Positions 10,761 through 21,280 of a stretch of DNA of 64,000 bases are shown here, in pieces. The DNA is from Ascaphus truei (lineage: Eukaryota; Chordata; Amphibia; Anura; Ascaphidae): the NCBI GenBank assembly GCA_036426205.1, contig CM071570.1, positions 138,896,754-138,960,753 on the forward strand, given 5' to 3'. How positions within the stretch are numbered: position 1 is the stretch's first letter; each line of letters starts with the position of its first letter. A program made the position numbers and the translations under genes. The notes beneath the pieces were generated by a model. The model saw only the letters and a program-made list of their open reading frames with translations, was not told where the DNA came from and searched no databases.

Positions 10761-11379
10761 AAAACAGAATCCTCGGCCTGTAGATATGCAGATGTCCACT
10801 TCTTATTTCACTGCAGCTCAACTCCCTAAATGTAGGCTGCAGCCCGAACCGTAGGCGGCTTGAAATCTGTCCCTAGCTATATAGGCAGGACTAGCCTTAG
10901 CTTTTGCGGGGCCCAAGGTGGCACGCTGGCAGCGGGGCCCCTCCTGTGGGAAAAGTTACCTGGAAGAGCGCCTCTCCTCCGGCAGCCTTGCAGAATCATG
11001 ATGTCACCGAGCATTTGAAAGCCCTGCTCACCCTGCCCTTAGGCCAGCTAACAACAGGGTATGAGAACGGTCTAATTAGAAATAACATGCGTCAAGTGAA
11101 ATCTTAGAATATATATAATATAGGTGTTCTTTCTCTCTCTCTCTCTCTTGTTAGCAGTTGAAATTACTAATATATGCACATAGTAGAGATGACATTGTCT
11201 TGTGTGTATTAAATGTATAAAAAAAAATCTTGCGTTTGATGCAAATTTTCCCAATATTAACTTTGTATTGGATACAATTATTGTACTAAATTTCCCTGTA
11301 ATTTGTCTGGTATGCTATTTTTTGTAAAGCACTGTGTACATTGTTGTCATTGAATAAGTAGAAACATACATTTTTGTAG
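10761..11379. other. Unassigned intergenic sequence
   Basis: Holds a short CTCTCT microsatellite near 11133-11148 and AT-rich sequence. No gene was recognised. Confidence 0.4.
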
Positions 11380-12020
11380 TATGTATGTCTTTATTTATAT
11401 AGCGCCATCCAGGTACACAGCGCTTTATAGCACGAATACATGTGGCATAATATTATAACTTATAATGGGAATGAGCACTTCAGACATAAAGTTCCTGCCT
11501 CGAAGAGCTTACAATCTAACTGATAAGTGGGGAGAACTTACAGAGACAGGAGGAGGGTGTTCTGGTAAGTGCATCTGCAAGGGGCCAAGGTCAGTGCATA
11601 TGAGATGTATAGTGTCAACAAGATGTAAGGAAGGGCAGAGGAGTGTGTAGCCTTAAAAGAGAGGACGAGAATTTTGTAAGTTATATGGAGTTTAATAGGA
11701 AGGCTGGAGATTGATTTCAGCAGAAGAGACACTGAGATAGATTTAGGAGAGTAAAGTGGTTCTAGCAGCAGCGTTAAGGATTGATTGAAGGGAAAACAGG
11801 TGTGAGGCAGGAAGTATGGGCAGTATAAGGTTACAATAGTTGAAATGGGAGAGAATGAGGGCCTGCATTAGAGTTTTAGCAGTAGAGCGACAGAGGAAAG
11901 GGCGTATCTTTGCAATGTTATGGAGGAAGAAATTACCGTTTTTAGCTACATTATGAATGTGAGAGGAGAAGTGAAATGTGATACCTAGGCAGTGTGCGTG
12001 TGATACTGGGTGTATGATAT
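11380..12020 (-). mobile_element. L2 LINE fragment (3' end and C-terminal coding part)
   Basis: The 3' end TTTATATAGCGCCATCCAGG and the conserved AGAGCTTACAATCTAACTGA segment match the long L2 copy at 34390-37215. Minus-strand frames (SHAHCLGITFHFSSHIHNVAK, then HFNYCNLIL) match the C-terminal part of the L2 reverse transcriptase ORF. It is decayed. A second part of the same type lies at 14960-15430. Confidence 0.75.
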
Positions 12021-12319
12021 TACTATAGTGGTGAAGTGAAAAAAGGCGCAAACAGATAAAGGGTGATCACTATAAATACAGTGAAAATTAATATATATCT
12101 TATAATAAGTGAAATGGTAATGTGGAAATATAAAATATAGAATATATATACAATATCACCCCCTGCTCAGACCCACTGGAAGGGGTAGTCTTCACACGTC
12201 CCCAATGGTAACAGTAGTAGACACGAAATCCAGGGGGAGCATGGGGAAGAAACACAAATAAAACAAATCTAAGTGCAGTGCCCCCACCCAAGTTCCCTCC
12301 TCTCGTCCCTAATGGAAAT
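12021..12319. other. Unassigned AT-rich sequence
   Basis: No recognised coding content. It probably belongs to the insertion that separates the two L2 fragments. Confidence 0.3.
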
Positions 12320-12445
12320 ATTACTGTATGCTCATTTGCATGTCTTAGGCAGGTCTGTAACCCCGCCTTTCACCATTGTCACCCAGCACACAGCACTTCC
12401 ACTGCAGCAAGGGATTCTGGGGAATGACATGCAAATGAGCACACA
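12320..12445. mobile_element. Palindromic MITE with ATTTGCAT in its ends
   Basis: The left end TGCTCATTTGCATGTC and the right end GACATGCAAATGAGCA form a perfect inverted repeat. A second copy in reverse orientation lies at 31680-31795. Confidence 0.75.
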
Positions 12446-12979
12446 GTGCCACTTTTTGCTTCAAAAACCATTTTAACATGGTTCCCTATAGGCTTAAGCT
12501 TGCTGCATGGTCACAGCTTTGAGCACAGCCAGGGTTATATATATATTATATGGGCATGATGTACCCACTGTACAAATGAATGGGTGAAGGGTGGGGGTAG
12601 TTGCCTGGGGAGGGTGGTTAGGCCTCCCGGGTGGGTTTCGGGGCAGGGTGGGTTAACCCCTTAATTACTTACGCGGTTATTTACCGCTAAGGTAATTAAG
12701 GGGCTAGGAGACATTAGAATGTATTTTGCTATGTATTTTTCTGGCAACGGAGGACATGGCCCTGCAGGATCCTGCCGAAGACGCCCTTCATTATTCCAGG
12801 GGTAGTCGAACGGTTTTTGTTTACTTTATTTATGCTGGTTCATGTGTTTAATAATGGGAAAATAAACTATTATCCATATCTGTATAATAGTTATTTTGCC
12901 TATTACTGTACTGTATATATTTGGTGGTGGTGGAGGGGGGGTTGTTATTGATTGAAATGTAGGACATGTTTTATTTTTT
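12446..12979. repeat. G-rich and short-palindrome sequence
   Basis: GGGTGGGT-rich DNA with a hairpin around TTACCGCTAAGGTAATTAAG (near 12660-12705) and another hairpin around ACTATTATCCATATCTGTAT (near 12853-12902). The same modules recur at 13490-13700, 14428-14475 and 29660-30320. Confidence 0.5.
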
Positions 12980-13345
12980 ATATACAGGATTGGTACCGCA
13001 GGGCAGCGGGGACCCATGGAGACCCCCTGAGGACCCCCGGAGGCCTACGGGTACCACCTGAGGACCCCCAGACACCCACGGGTACAACCTGCGGACCCAC
13101 GGGGGACACCTGTGGGGAAGAACCAGGACCCCGCGGACCCACAGGGACCACCCGAGTACCCCAGACCCCCATGGGAACTACCCGAGGGGCCCCAGACACC
13201 AGCGGGACTACCCATGAACCCCATTGGGGCCCTCGGTGACCCACAGGGACCACATGGAGGCCCACAGAGCCTAACAGGGACCACCCAGAGGCCCCCAGAC
13301 ACCCATGGGTACCCCCCAAGGTGCACGCTGGGGTCTGTGGACACC
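12980..13345. repeat. GC-rich minisatellite
   Basis: Degenerate tandem units of about 30 bp built from CCCACAGGGACCACC and CCCCAGACACCCACGGG. It is open in several frames on both strands, giving Pro/Gly/Thr-rich peptides that are not real proteins. Confidence 0.8.
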
Positions 13346-13399
13346 CGTTGGGCCCGTCGGCCTTGGGTATTAATCCTGTATGTAAAATAATAAATCATG

Positions 13400-13764
13400 T
13401 TTTTATGAGGGGGCACAGGGGGTGGGTGTGTTATGTATTGTTTATATAATATTGGAATATGGGGCCTAGGAGGTGGGTAGTGGGGCTGTTCTGTGTATTG
13501 TTTTTATTGTGGGTAGCGGGGGTGGGTGAAGGGGTGTTGTCCCCAAGGATGGGTGGTAAGGCCTCCCGGTTGGGTAGTGGGGGATGGTGTTTAGGCCTCC
13601 CAGTTGGGTAGTGAGGGAGGGTGTTTAGGCCTCCTGGGTAAGTAGTGGGGGAGGGGGAGTTAACCCCTTAATTACTATAGTGGCTACTAACCGCTAAGGG
13701 GTTAGGGGACATTAGATTGTCCCTTTTTATTGTTCTGTATTGTTTGAAGCACCAGAGGGCATGG
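13400..13764. repeat. G-rich sequence with short palindromes
   Basis: Repeated TAGGCCTCCCGGTTGGGTAG units followed by a TTAACCCCTTAATTACTATA hairpin block. No coding content. Confidence 0.5.
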
Positions 13765-13881
13765 ACGGGATGAGGATGGCTCAGTGAGTAAAGACACTGA
13801 CTGGCACTGAGTTTGAAGCAGGGGAACCTGGTTCAATTCCCTGTGTCGGCTCCTTGTGACATTGGGCAAGTCACTTTATCT
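13765..13881 (+). mobile_element. tRNA-derived SINE, 5' part
   Basis: Contains an A-box-like TGGCTCAGTGAG (13777-13788) and a perfect B-box-like GGTTCAATTCC (13830-13840), then GACATTGGGCAAGTCACTTT, a segment like the core and L2-derived tail of MIR-type SINEs. It is interrupted after AAGTCACTTTATCT and resumes at 14265. Confidence 0.75.
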
Positions 13882-14264
13882 TTAAAACCAGAGACAGAAC
13901 ATGAAACACAGACAGGGCTCAGTGGACATCCAGTAAAACCTATACACGGTACAGTGCCTAAATATATATGTATAGATATCTATTAAATAAAATGGTCTTT
14001 TAGTTTAAAATTTTGGCCAAAGTGTTGTAAGCCCCTGAGCCACTACACGGCAGACCACATCTCAAGGGTCTCTAACACTAATATAAATTCTTAATAACCT
14101 GTGCATTACCAGGAAGAATGATTTATAATAAATCTGTCAAAATTAGTTGCATAGTTCTAAGTCTGATTGAAGCTTTTATTAACCTGTACATTACCAGGAA
14201 AAGCACTCTGTATTAGATTTGTCACAATCATGCTGCAAGCAAGCAAGTTCCCCTGTATGTATAT
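13882..14264. mobile_element. 383-bp insertion inside the SINE
   Basis: Flanked on both sides by the 14-bp direct repeat AAGTCACTTTATCT (13868-13881 and 14265-14278), so it looks like a target-primed retroposition. The inserted sequence contains two similar stretches, ATAACCTGTGCATTACCAGG and TTAACCTGTACATTACCAGG, and was not identified. Confidence 0.6.
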
Positions 14265-14410
14265 AAGTCACTTTATCTCCCTGTGCCTCAGGCATAAAAA
14301 AATAGATTGTAAGCTCCACAGGGCAGGTACCTGTGCCTGCAAAATGTCTCTGTAAAGCGCTACGTAAAACTACGTAATATACAAGAACATGCAATTATTA
14401 TTATAATATT
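14265..14410 (+). mobile_element. tRNA-derived SINE, 3' part
   Basis: Continues with CTCCCTGTGCCTCAGGCATA and ends in the L2-like tail AAATGTCTCTGTAAAGCGCT. A related tail lies at 38975-39075. Confidence 0.7.
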
Positions 14411-14639
14411 ATTAATGTATTTTAAATGGGCAAATGCACTATTATCCATATCTGGATAATAGTAGTTTTGCCCATTACTGTACTGTATGTGTTAGGGGGA
14501 GGGGGGTGTATTTATTTTAAAATATTGTTTATTTTTTGGGGGCACACCATTGGTACTGCAGGCCAGCAGGGACCCCCAGACACCCACGGGGATCAACCGG
14601 GGACACCCGCCGGTCTGTTGTATAGATGGTGTGCCTGAA
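14411..14639. other. Unassigned repeat-derived sequence
   Basis: Carries the TATTATCCATATCTGGATAA hairpin and a short piece of the CCCAGACACCCACGGG minisatellite unit. No gene. Confidence 0.4.
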
Positions 14640-14953
14640 AAAAGCTAAACAAAGAATTTTTTCTAAGTCCAGCTTCTTCTGCGCATGCCTTTAGCTGGCG
14701 CGTTTTTCCGGCGGGTTTTTAATGCACGATTGACTTAGCTCTATTTAGTGAATCCCGCTTACTGGCAAAAAACTGCGTGTTTGCCGTTTTTTGCCTGAGC
14801 GGATTTTTTTCACAGGCCAGAAAAAATGCCTTTTAAGGCAGATAAAGTGCTGTTCTCACTGCTTAGTGAATCGAGCAGAAGCCTGTATCGGCCTTAAAAG
14901 CCACTTTGCACTCTTAAAACGACTTATTGTTGCTTAGTGCATAGCCCCCTACG
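14640..14953. mobile_element. Right end of a Harbinger-like element
   Basis: Composition and motifs (TTAGTGAATCGAGCAG, GTATCGGCCTTAAAAGCC) end in TGCTTAGTGCATAGCCCC. This resembles the GGGCC-type ends of the element at 29029-30749. The partner left end was not found. Confidence 0.35.
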
Positions 14954-14959
14954 TTCTGA

Positions 14960-15430
14960 ACAGTAGGTGTAACTCATGGGGTTGAAAAGTAAATTTGTGT
15001 GTCATTAGCATAGACGTGATATTTGAACCCAAGAGATGGGATAAGGTCACCTAGAGAGAGTCTGTAAAGAGAAAATAGAAAAGAGGTCCCAGAACAGACC
15101 CCATGGGTACGCCCACAGAGAGATCGACAGAGAATGAGGAGGTGTTAGCAAACGAGACACTGAAAGTACAATGGGAGAGGTAAGAGGAGTTCCAGGACAG
15201 AGCTCTGTTACAGATACCAAGAGTAGGGAGAATGTGAAGTTGGAGGGTGGTCCACAGTATCAAATACATCAGAGAGGTCAAGTAATATGATCAGTGTGTA
15301 TTGACCTTTGTCTTTGGCAGGATGTAGGTCATTAGTTATTGTGGTGAGGGGCTGTTTCTGTGGAGTGAGCAGTGCGGAAACCAGATTGTAGAGGATCTAG
15401 GAGAGAATAGGAGTTAAGAAAATAGAGCAA
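14960..15430 (-). mobile_element. L2 LINE fragment (reverse transcriptase part)
   Basis: AAAGTAAATTTGTGTGTCAT to AGGTCACCTAGAGAGAG matches the copy at 35446-35525. Minus-strand frames include [17 protein letters not shown], a reverse transcriptase motif just before the catalytic YADD region. Disrupted by frameshifts. Confidence 0.8.
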
Positions 15431-16688
15431 GCTGTAGTTCAAAATGAATGTTTCCTTGTTTCTGTGTCTGATCTCATCAGTGATTTATTCTTTGTTACAC
15501 AGGTTTTTTAAGAAAATAGGTTAAAACAATTCTAGACACAGGTGACAAAATACTATTAAAATGGTATACCTGCCTAACTAACCTACCATACTTTCTTTTT
15601 ACAGGGTTCCTGAGATACTCACCAGTGTAGTTAACAGTGTTTCCTCAAAGGGATTTAAATGGCTATCCAATAGGAGGCCTCAAAAAATGTTGTTGTGGCT
15701 TCCTATTGTGGTAATTTTGTTTAGACTGGAAGGACATTTAACACCAGTAAGTATGACTGTTTTTATTCTTACCCCCCCTTTTATTTGCTTCGCCTTAGAA
15801 TAAACAAATGTGCTAAAATACCAATCCTCCCTAACTAATTTCCTTTTTTTTATAAGATTGGAAATGGGGTGTCCTGCAGTGCTGCACTGCGCTATTTTTA
15901 GCTCCAGGAGCCCCCCTGGTTCTCGAGATGATAATTTCTGGGGATCCTACCAGTATTACTTCCTGCTTTTTAAAGAGTGTTTAAATTGCAATCCAGTAGG
16001 AAGCCACAATCGATGATGTTGCAGCTTGTTTTTGGACTGCGATTTGGCAGCCATTTTTTTCCCCATGAGGGAGAATTAAGCCAGTTTTTTCACTGGTAAG
16101 TAACTTGGGAACGGTGGAGTTCTCTGAGCTGAAAATAGTGTCTCTATGCTTAGGGCGACCCCCTGGTTCCAACCCCGTAAAAATCCTTAACAAATAAATA
16201 CAATCCTTTTGTTGTTCAGTCTGAAACACTGCTGTAGTGGGTTGTTGTTAAAATGTACATTGAAGCTCCATGAAGTACAGGTGATGATTCCTGTACATAC
16301 AAGAAAATAAGTCCACTTAATCACCAGTTACTGTAGAAACATTAACGGCAGCAATATCTGCACTTTTTGGCTGAGCAGATTTATATGATAAGTGAAAATG
16401 TACAGCATATACTGCATGGACTTCTAAATACCGAAACATTGGTATTTGGCTTAAGCTCCACTATAAAAACACAAAGTAAAAAAGCTAGAACATGAAATAA
16501 ATTTTCAGATCAAAAAGACACATAATACAGTACAGATACATTTCATGACGTTTGTAGGGCAGCAAAAACGGGGTTATTGATGAATAAAGCAGCATAAAAA
16601 TGAATCTTCTCTTCTGTTTTATCTACAGTTCTATACAACAATTCAGTTTACGTCCAGGGAAATTGTCTGTTGGCATGCATGATTGTTT
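15431..16688. other. 3' flank of GABRR1, possibly including its 3' UTR
   Basis: Unique-looking AT-rich sequence directly downstream of the GABRR1 stop codon. The 3' UTR should be here, but I cannot place its end. No other gene was seen. Confidence 0.4.
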
Positions 16689-16976
16689 TTAACAGAAAAT
16701 TGACCAGTATATTATATTAAATAGAATATATGCTGCTGGAAATATTGATCTTGAATATTTGTCGATAGCGTGAGTGTCGATGCGCATGCTGACATAGGCA
16801 CGTTGGCTCTTTCTTCTGGTTGAATTTCTTTCTGTGCTAAGCGCAAGCTGCACCATGATCCTGTCTTCTTTCTCTCCATTTTCAGACACAAAATGTCCCA
16901 AGTTGTTTACCTCCCCATCACTATAGCTGCTGTCCATCATTGGTCGTGCTTGAGGTACTCCACAGGTACAAGGAAG
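16689..16976 (-). CDS. GABRR1: GABRR1 last coding exon (M3-M4 loop end, M4, stop)
   Basis: This exon encodes the end of the intracellular M3-M4 loop and the fourth membrane helix of the GABA-A receptor rho-1 subunit, a pentameric GABA-gated chloride channel known mainly from retina. It opens after an AG acceptor (16977-16978) with LPCTCGVPQARP, continues through SSYSDGEVNNLGHF and ENGEKEDRIMVQLAL, and ends THAIDKYSRSIFPAAYIL then the rest of M4 and a TAA stop at 16689-16691. The SDGEVN and QRAYVSMRIDTHAIDKYSR segments fit rho-1 better than rho-2. It is in frame from acceptor to stop. The preceding exon was not found upstream. Confidence 0.95.
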   Translation of the reverse strand, partial: LPCTCGVPQARPMMDSSYSDGEVNNLGHFVSENGEKEDRIMVQLALSTERNSTRRKSQRAYVSMRIDTHAIDKYSRSIFPAAYILFNIIYWSIFC

Positions 16977-17110
16977 CTGTTAACAGAATTGACAATAGAA
17001 TTACAATATTATACAATTACAATGTAGATAAATATTTGGTGATTACTCACTCAATTCCCTTTGTCAAAGATATTGTTTAGTTTTGTATGAACTGGATTCT
17101 TGCTTTAGAC

Positions 17111-18114
17111 TAGTGTTTTCTTTTTATTTTTTTGGGGGTTAAGGAACCCTATAATTAAATTCTGCGGAACCTCAACCCTCTCTAATAGCGCATCTGAGAT
17201 CAGATGCATTTTAAGAAACCCCAACCCTCTCTAATAGTGCGTGTGAGATCAGATGCATTGTAAGGAACCCCAACCCTCTCTAATAGCGCGTCTGAGATCA
17301 GATGCATTGTAATGAACCCCAACCCGCTCTAATAGTGTGTCTGAGATCAGATGCATTGTAAGGAACCCCAACCCGCTCTAATAGTGCGTCTGAGATCAGA
17401 TGCATTGTAAGGAACCCAACCCTCTCTAATATTGCGTCTGAGATTAGATGAATTGTAAGGAAACTTAACCCTTTCTAATAGTGATCGATAGGAACCGGTG
17501 ATTCAGAGGTTAATTGTATCCTTGTAATCAATTAAAGCATCCCACATAGCAACTTCAGTGAGTATTAAGTAGTTAATCAACATCCCATAGCAAGGGTTAA
17601 GGAACCAGTACCTAGTGCTAGCTAGCACATATTTATAGTACACACTATGTCCCATTGAAAGCTGACATGAAGTATAAATATTGAAATAACTCACTCAGTT
17701 ATTTGTTGCTATCTAGGGGTCTGTTATGATCAGTTTGATTAATAAATAATTTAATATTTTTCTATATTGGCCTCCAATTTGTTGGCATTGCTCTGCCCCC
17801 GTTTCTATTTTTGCCTGTCTAATAGTGCGTCTGATATAAGATGCATTGTAAGAAACCCCAACCCTCTCTAACAAACTGTCTGAGATCAGATGTATTGTAA
17901 GGAACCCCAACCCTCTCTAATAGTGCGTCTGAGATCAGATGCATTGCAATCAACCCCAACCCTCTCTAATCGCGCTTCTGAGATCATGTGCATTGTACAG
18001 CACAATTCACCTGCATTTGACACAATTTTTAAATGACCTCAAAAATTGCAGGGAACCCTTGAGGGATGCCCAGGGAACCCAAGGCTTTCTAGGAAACCCT
18101 GTTGAAAAACACTG
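17111..18114. mobile_element. hAT-like element containing a 50-bp minisatellite
   Basis: The right end AGGGAACCCAAGGCTTTCTA to GTTGAAAAACACTG, read in reverse, is a CAGTGTTTTTCAAC terminus typical of vertebrate hAT MITEs. The left end TAGTGTTTTC followed by GGGGGTTAAGGAACCC is a diverged counterpart. No clear 8-bp target duplication was seen. The middle is expanded into about ten tandem units. Confidence 0.5.
17165..17998. repeat. Minisatellite, about 50-bp unit, two blocks
   Basis: Units follow CCCCAACCCTCTCTAATAG then TGCGTCTGAGATCAGATGCA then TTGTAAGGAA. About six to seven copies lie in 17165-17484 and about four in 17816-17998, separated by roughly 330 bp of different sequence (17485-17815). 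Confidence 0.85.
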
Positions 18115-18962
18115 CCCCACACTTTACACATCTCAGTTTATTGAATAACCTGTTTCAATAACATCAGTCACTGGATGAAAATATAATATGCTTTATGATA
18201 GTTCTTTATATTAATGTTTTATAATAGTTTTATGCATAACACACTGTATTTTTGGAAACTAAGGTCTGCCCTTTCTGCATTATGTATCATCCTGGGCCAG
18301 CTAGTTCAAAATTATTAGTGAAACCCATATGTGTATTATTCTATATATAATCTCTCAAGGTACAGTACATTTCTTTTGTATTTTCTTGATTATTGTACTG
18401 AATGAGTTCTCTTTACACTGTACATATTGTTAATGTTGCTAATTATTTTAACTAGTGTATTTTATGTAAGGTTTTTTTTTTTTTTTTTTTTAACTAATGT
18501 AATCTTTTTTTCCAGAAAACACTATTATTTTATATAATCTAATGGCAGTCTACAACTACGGTATGTACAAGATATATACGATGCGTGCAGCTACGCCCAT
18601 TTTTGGCAGTTTTTAAACACCATTATTTTGTGTGCAGCTTTGTAATGAAGAGCCAGAGAAACCAGTGAAGAGACCCTCAGCCACTAATGTATCTGTTTCT
18701 TTGTAATATAGGCCATTAAACCCACTACATGGGTAGCTGGCATCACAAAATAAAGGTGAAGTCCAGCTAGGTACCCCTAAAACCATGTAAACTGTCTGTC
18801 TCAGTAATGTTTAATTCAGCCAAATGTATTTAATATCTGGGGGGAAAACAGGGAATGTATAAATGTAACCAATGAATGTAAGAATGTATTTCAAAGCACT
18901 TTATTCCCTGTAAATGCAATCTCCAGTTTAGTGAACTAGCATTGTTCTTTGATATAATGTGG
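18115..18962. other. Intronic sequence, unassigned
   Basis: AT-rich DNA with a poly-T run near 18472-18492. It was searched for the missing M2-M3 exon of GABRR1 and nothing matched. Confidence 0.4.
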
Positions 18963-19395
18963 GTGTCAGCCCTGTAAAGTGTAAATTGTGTTATGTGACT
19001 GTAAGTATCGTTTCTATGGAAGGAGACTTAGCAATTCACTCAGCTGAGCTGTTCCATAGAAAAGATATAACCAGGACAAAGGTAGAGGACTGGTTAATAG
19101 AATCAGTTGCCGGATCTGAGTCCCGCAGGCACTGTTTCTCTTGGGCAGTTTTAAATTCCCCGCTCTCCAGGTCTGGAGTCCCTAAACCCGCTCCCCTCCT
19201 CCCATTGGCTGTTAGCTTGCCGGTTTGCACGGTGATTGGCTGCTGCTCTTGCTCAATGTTAAAGATAGCTCAGGGGAGCTATTTAAGGAACCAGAGCTCA
19301 CAGCGTAGTTGGTTCACAGTCCCGATCGGAGCTGTGTGTTAGTGAGATTCTGAGAGTGATCCCACAGGGCTGACGGAGTGAAGCTGGCGGCAGAT
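18963..19395 (+). promoter_or_regulatory. LTR-like promoter fragment, truncated
   Basis: Two CCAAT-type boxes (CCCATTGGCTG and GTGATTGGCTG) and a TATA-like GCTATTTAAGGA near 19279 are arranged as in an LTR U3 region. The sequence stops abruptly at 19395, where duplicated CR1 sequence starts. No downstream R-U5 half or matching LTR was seen. Confidence 0.4.
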
Positions 19396-19997
19396 TTTTT
19401 TCATTATCCATTTTTGCTAATTTGATTGCCGTTTTCCAATTTTTGTTACATTCCTTATAATTCTGATACGATGTCTCTGTCCCTTCTGATTTAAATAATC
19501 TAAACGCCTTCCTCTTCTTGTCCATTTCCTCCCCTACCTGTTTATTTAGCCACATTGATTTTGACTTATTTCTTTTATACTTATTACCCAAGGGAATACA
19601 CTGATAAGTGTGCTTTTCTAACAATGTTTTAAAGACTGCCCATTTATCTTCTACATTTTTCCCTGCAAAAACATAATCCCAGTGTATTACTTGTAGATTA
19701 GACCTCAGTTTATTAAAATCTGCCTTTCTAAAGTTTAAGGTAATTAAGTAATCTGTTTTTTGATAATTTATTTCAAATGAGACCATGTTATGATCACTGT
19801 TACCCAAATGTTCCAGGACTTGAATATTTGTTATTACTTCTACATTGTTTGATATGACCAAATCCAGTACTGCCCCTCTCCTGGTTGGTTCCTCAATAAT
19901 TTGAGTCATATAATTGTCTTTAAGCACCCCCAAAAAACTGTTTCCTTTTGTTGTAATGCTAATCTCATTGCCCCAGTCTATGTCTGGATAATTAAAA
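19396..19997 (-). repeat. 602-bp direct repeat, copy A
   Basis: Appears base-for-base identical to 20679-21280 with a constant offset of 1283 bp and no indels. It encodes the same run of about 200 residues. Confidence 0.9.
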
Positions 19998-20678
19998 AAT
20001 CTAAGTAGACCACATCAACTGCATTACCCTGGTCTAAATTCCTATTTACCTCCTCAAAGAAACAATTAAGGTTAGTTTGGCATGATCTATCCTTCATAAA
20101 TCCATTCTGACTATTACTAATAATTTTGTTTTCCATTAGGTATTCCTGAATATTATCCCGTATTAAACCTTCAAGTAGTTTCCCCACTATTGAAGTCAGG
20201 CTTACAGGTCTGTAATTTCCCGGTTGTGACCTAGCTCCCTTTTTAAATATAGGCACCACATCTGCTTTACGTCAATCTTGTGGTACTGAGCCTGTGGAAA
20301 TGGAGTCCTTGAATATTAAATATAATGGTTTGGCTATTACTGAGCTTAACTCCGTGAGAACTCTTGGATGTATGCCATCGGACCAGGTGCCTTATTTACT
20401 TTAATTTTTTTAAGTCGCTTATGAACTTCTTCCTCAGTTAACCAATTGTTCATTAATATGGAGGTTGTGGCTTCCTCCTATGGCACTACTATTGAACTTG
20501 ATTCTTCCCTGGTACACAGAGGCAAATAATTTGTTCAATACCTCTGATTTTTCCTTATCTCCAATAATCTGCCTACCCATCTCACACTGAAAGGGTCCAA
20601 TATTTTCTTTTCTCATTTTTTTGTTATTAAGGTACTTAAAGAACTTTTTAGGGTTGACCTTACTTTCTCTTGCAATCC

Positions 20679-21280
20679 TTTTTTCATTATCCATTTTTGC
20701 TAATTTGATTGCCGTTTTCCAATTTTTGTTACATTCCTTATAATTCTGATACGATGTCTCTGTCCCTTCTGATTTAAATAATCTAAACGCCTTCCTCTTC
20801 TTGTCCATTTCCTCCCCTACCTGTTTATTTAGCCACATTGATTTTGACTTATTTCTTTTATACTTATTACCCAAGGGAATACACTGATAAGTGTGCTTTT
20901 CTAACAATGTTTTAAAGACTGCCCATTTATCTTCTACATTTTTCCCTGCAAAAACATAATCCCAGTGTATTACTTGTAGATTAGACCTCAGTTTATTAAA
21001 ATCTGCCTTTCTAAAGTTTAAGGTAATTAAGTAATCTGTTTTTTGATAATTTATTTCAAATGAGACCATGTTATGATCACTGTTACCCAAATGTTCCAGG
21101 ACTTGAATATTTGTTATTACTTCTACATTGTTTGATATGACCAAATCCAGTACTGCCCCTCTCCTGGTTGGTTCCTCAATAATTTGAGTCATATAATTGT
21201 CTTTAAGCACCCCCAAAAAACTGTTTCCTTTTGTTGTAATGCTAATCTCATTGCCCCAGTCTATGTCTGGATAATTAAAA
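20679..21280 (-). repeat. 602-bp direct repeat, copy B
   Basis: The in-place CR1 endonuclease segment that copy A duplicates. Both flanks continue the CR1 element normally. Confidence 0.9.

Noticed and set aside
12952..13416. Pro/Gly/Thr-rich frames open on both strands, collagen-like at first sight
   Set aside because: Products of a 30-bp GC minisatellite; no Gly-X-Y periodicity is kept.
13777..13840. tRNA gene from A and B boxes
   Set aside because: The sequence between and around the boxes does not fold as a tRNA cloverleaf by eye and continues into a MIR-like tail; it is a SINE head.
17165..17998. Regular repeats checked as a possible CRISPR array
   Set aside because: The 50-bp units are contiguous with no unique spacers, and the genome is vertebrate.
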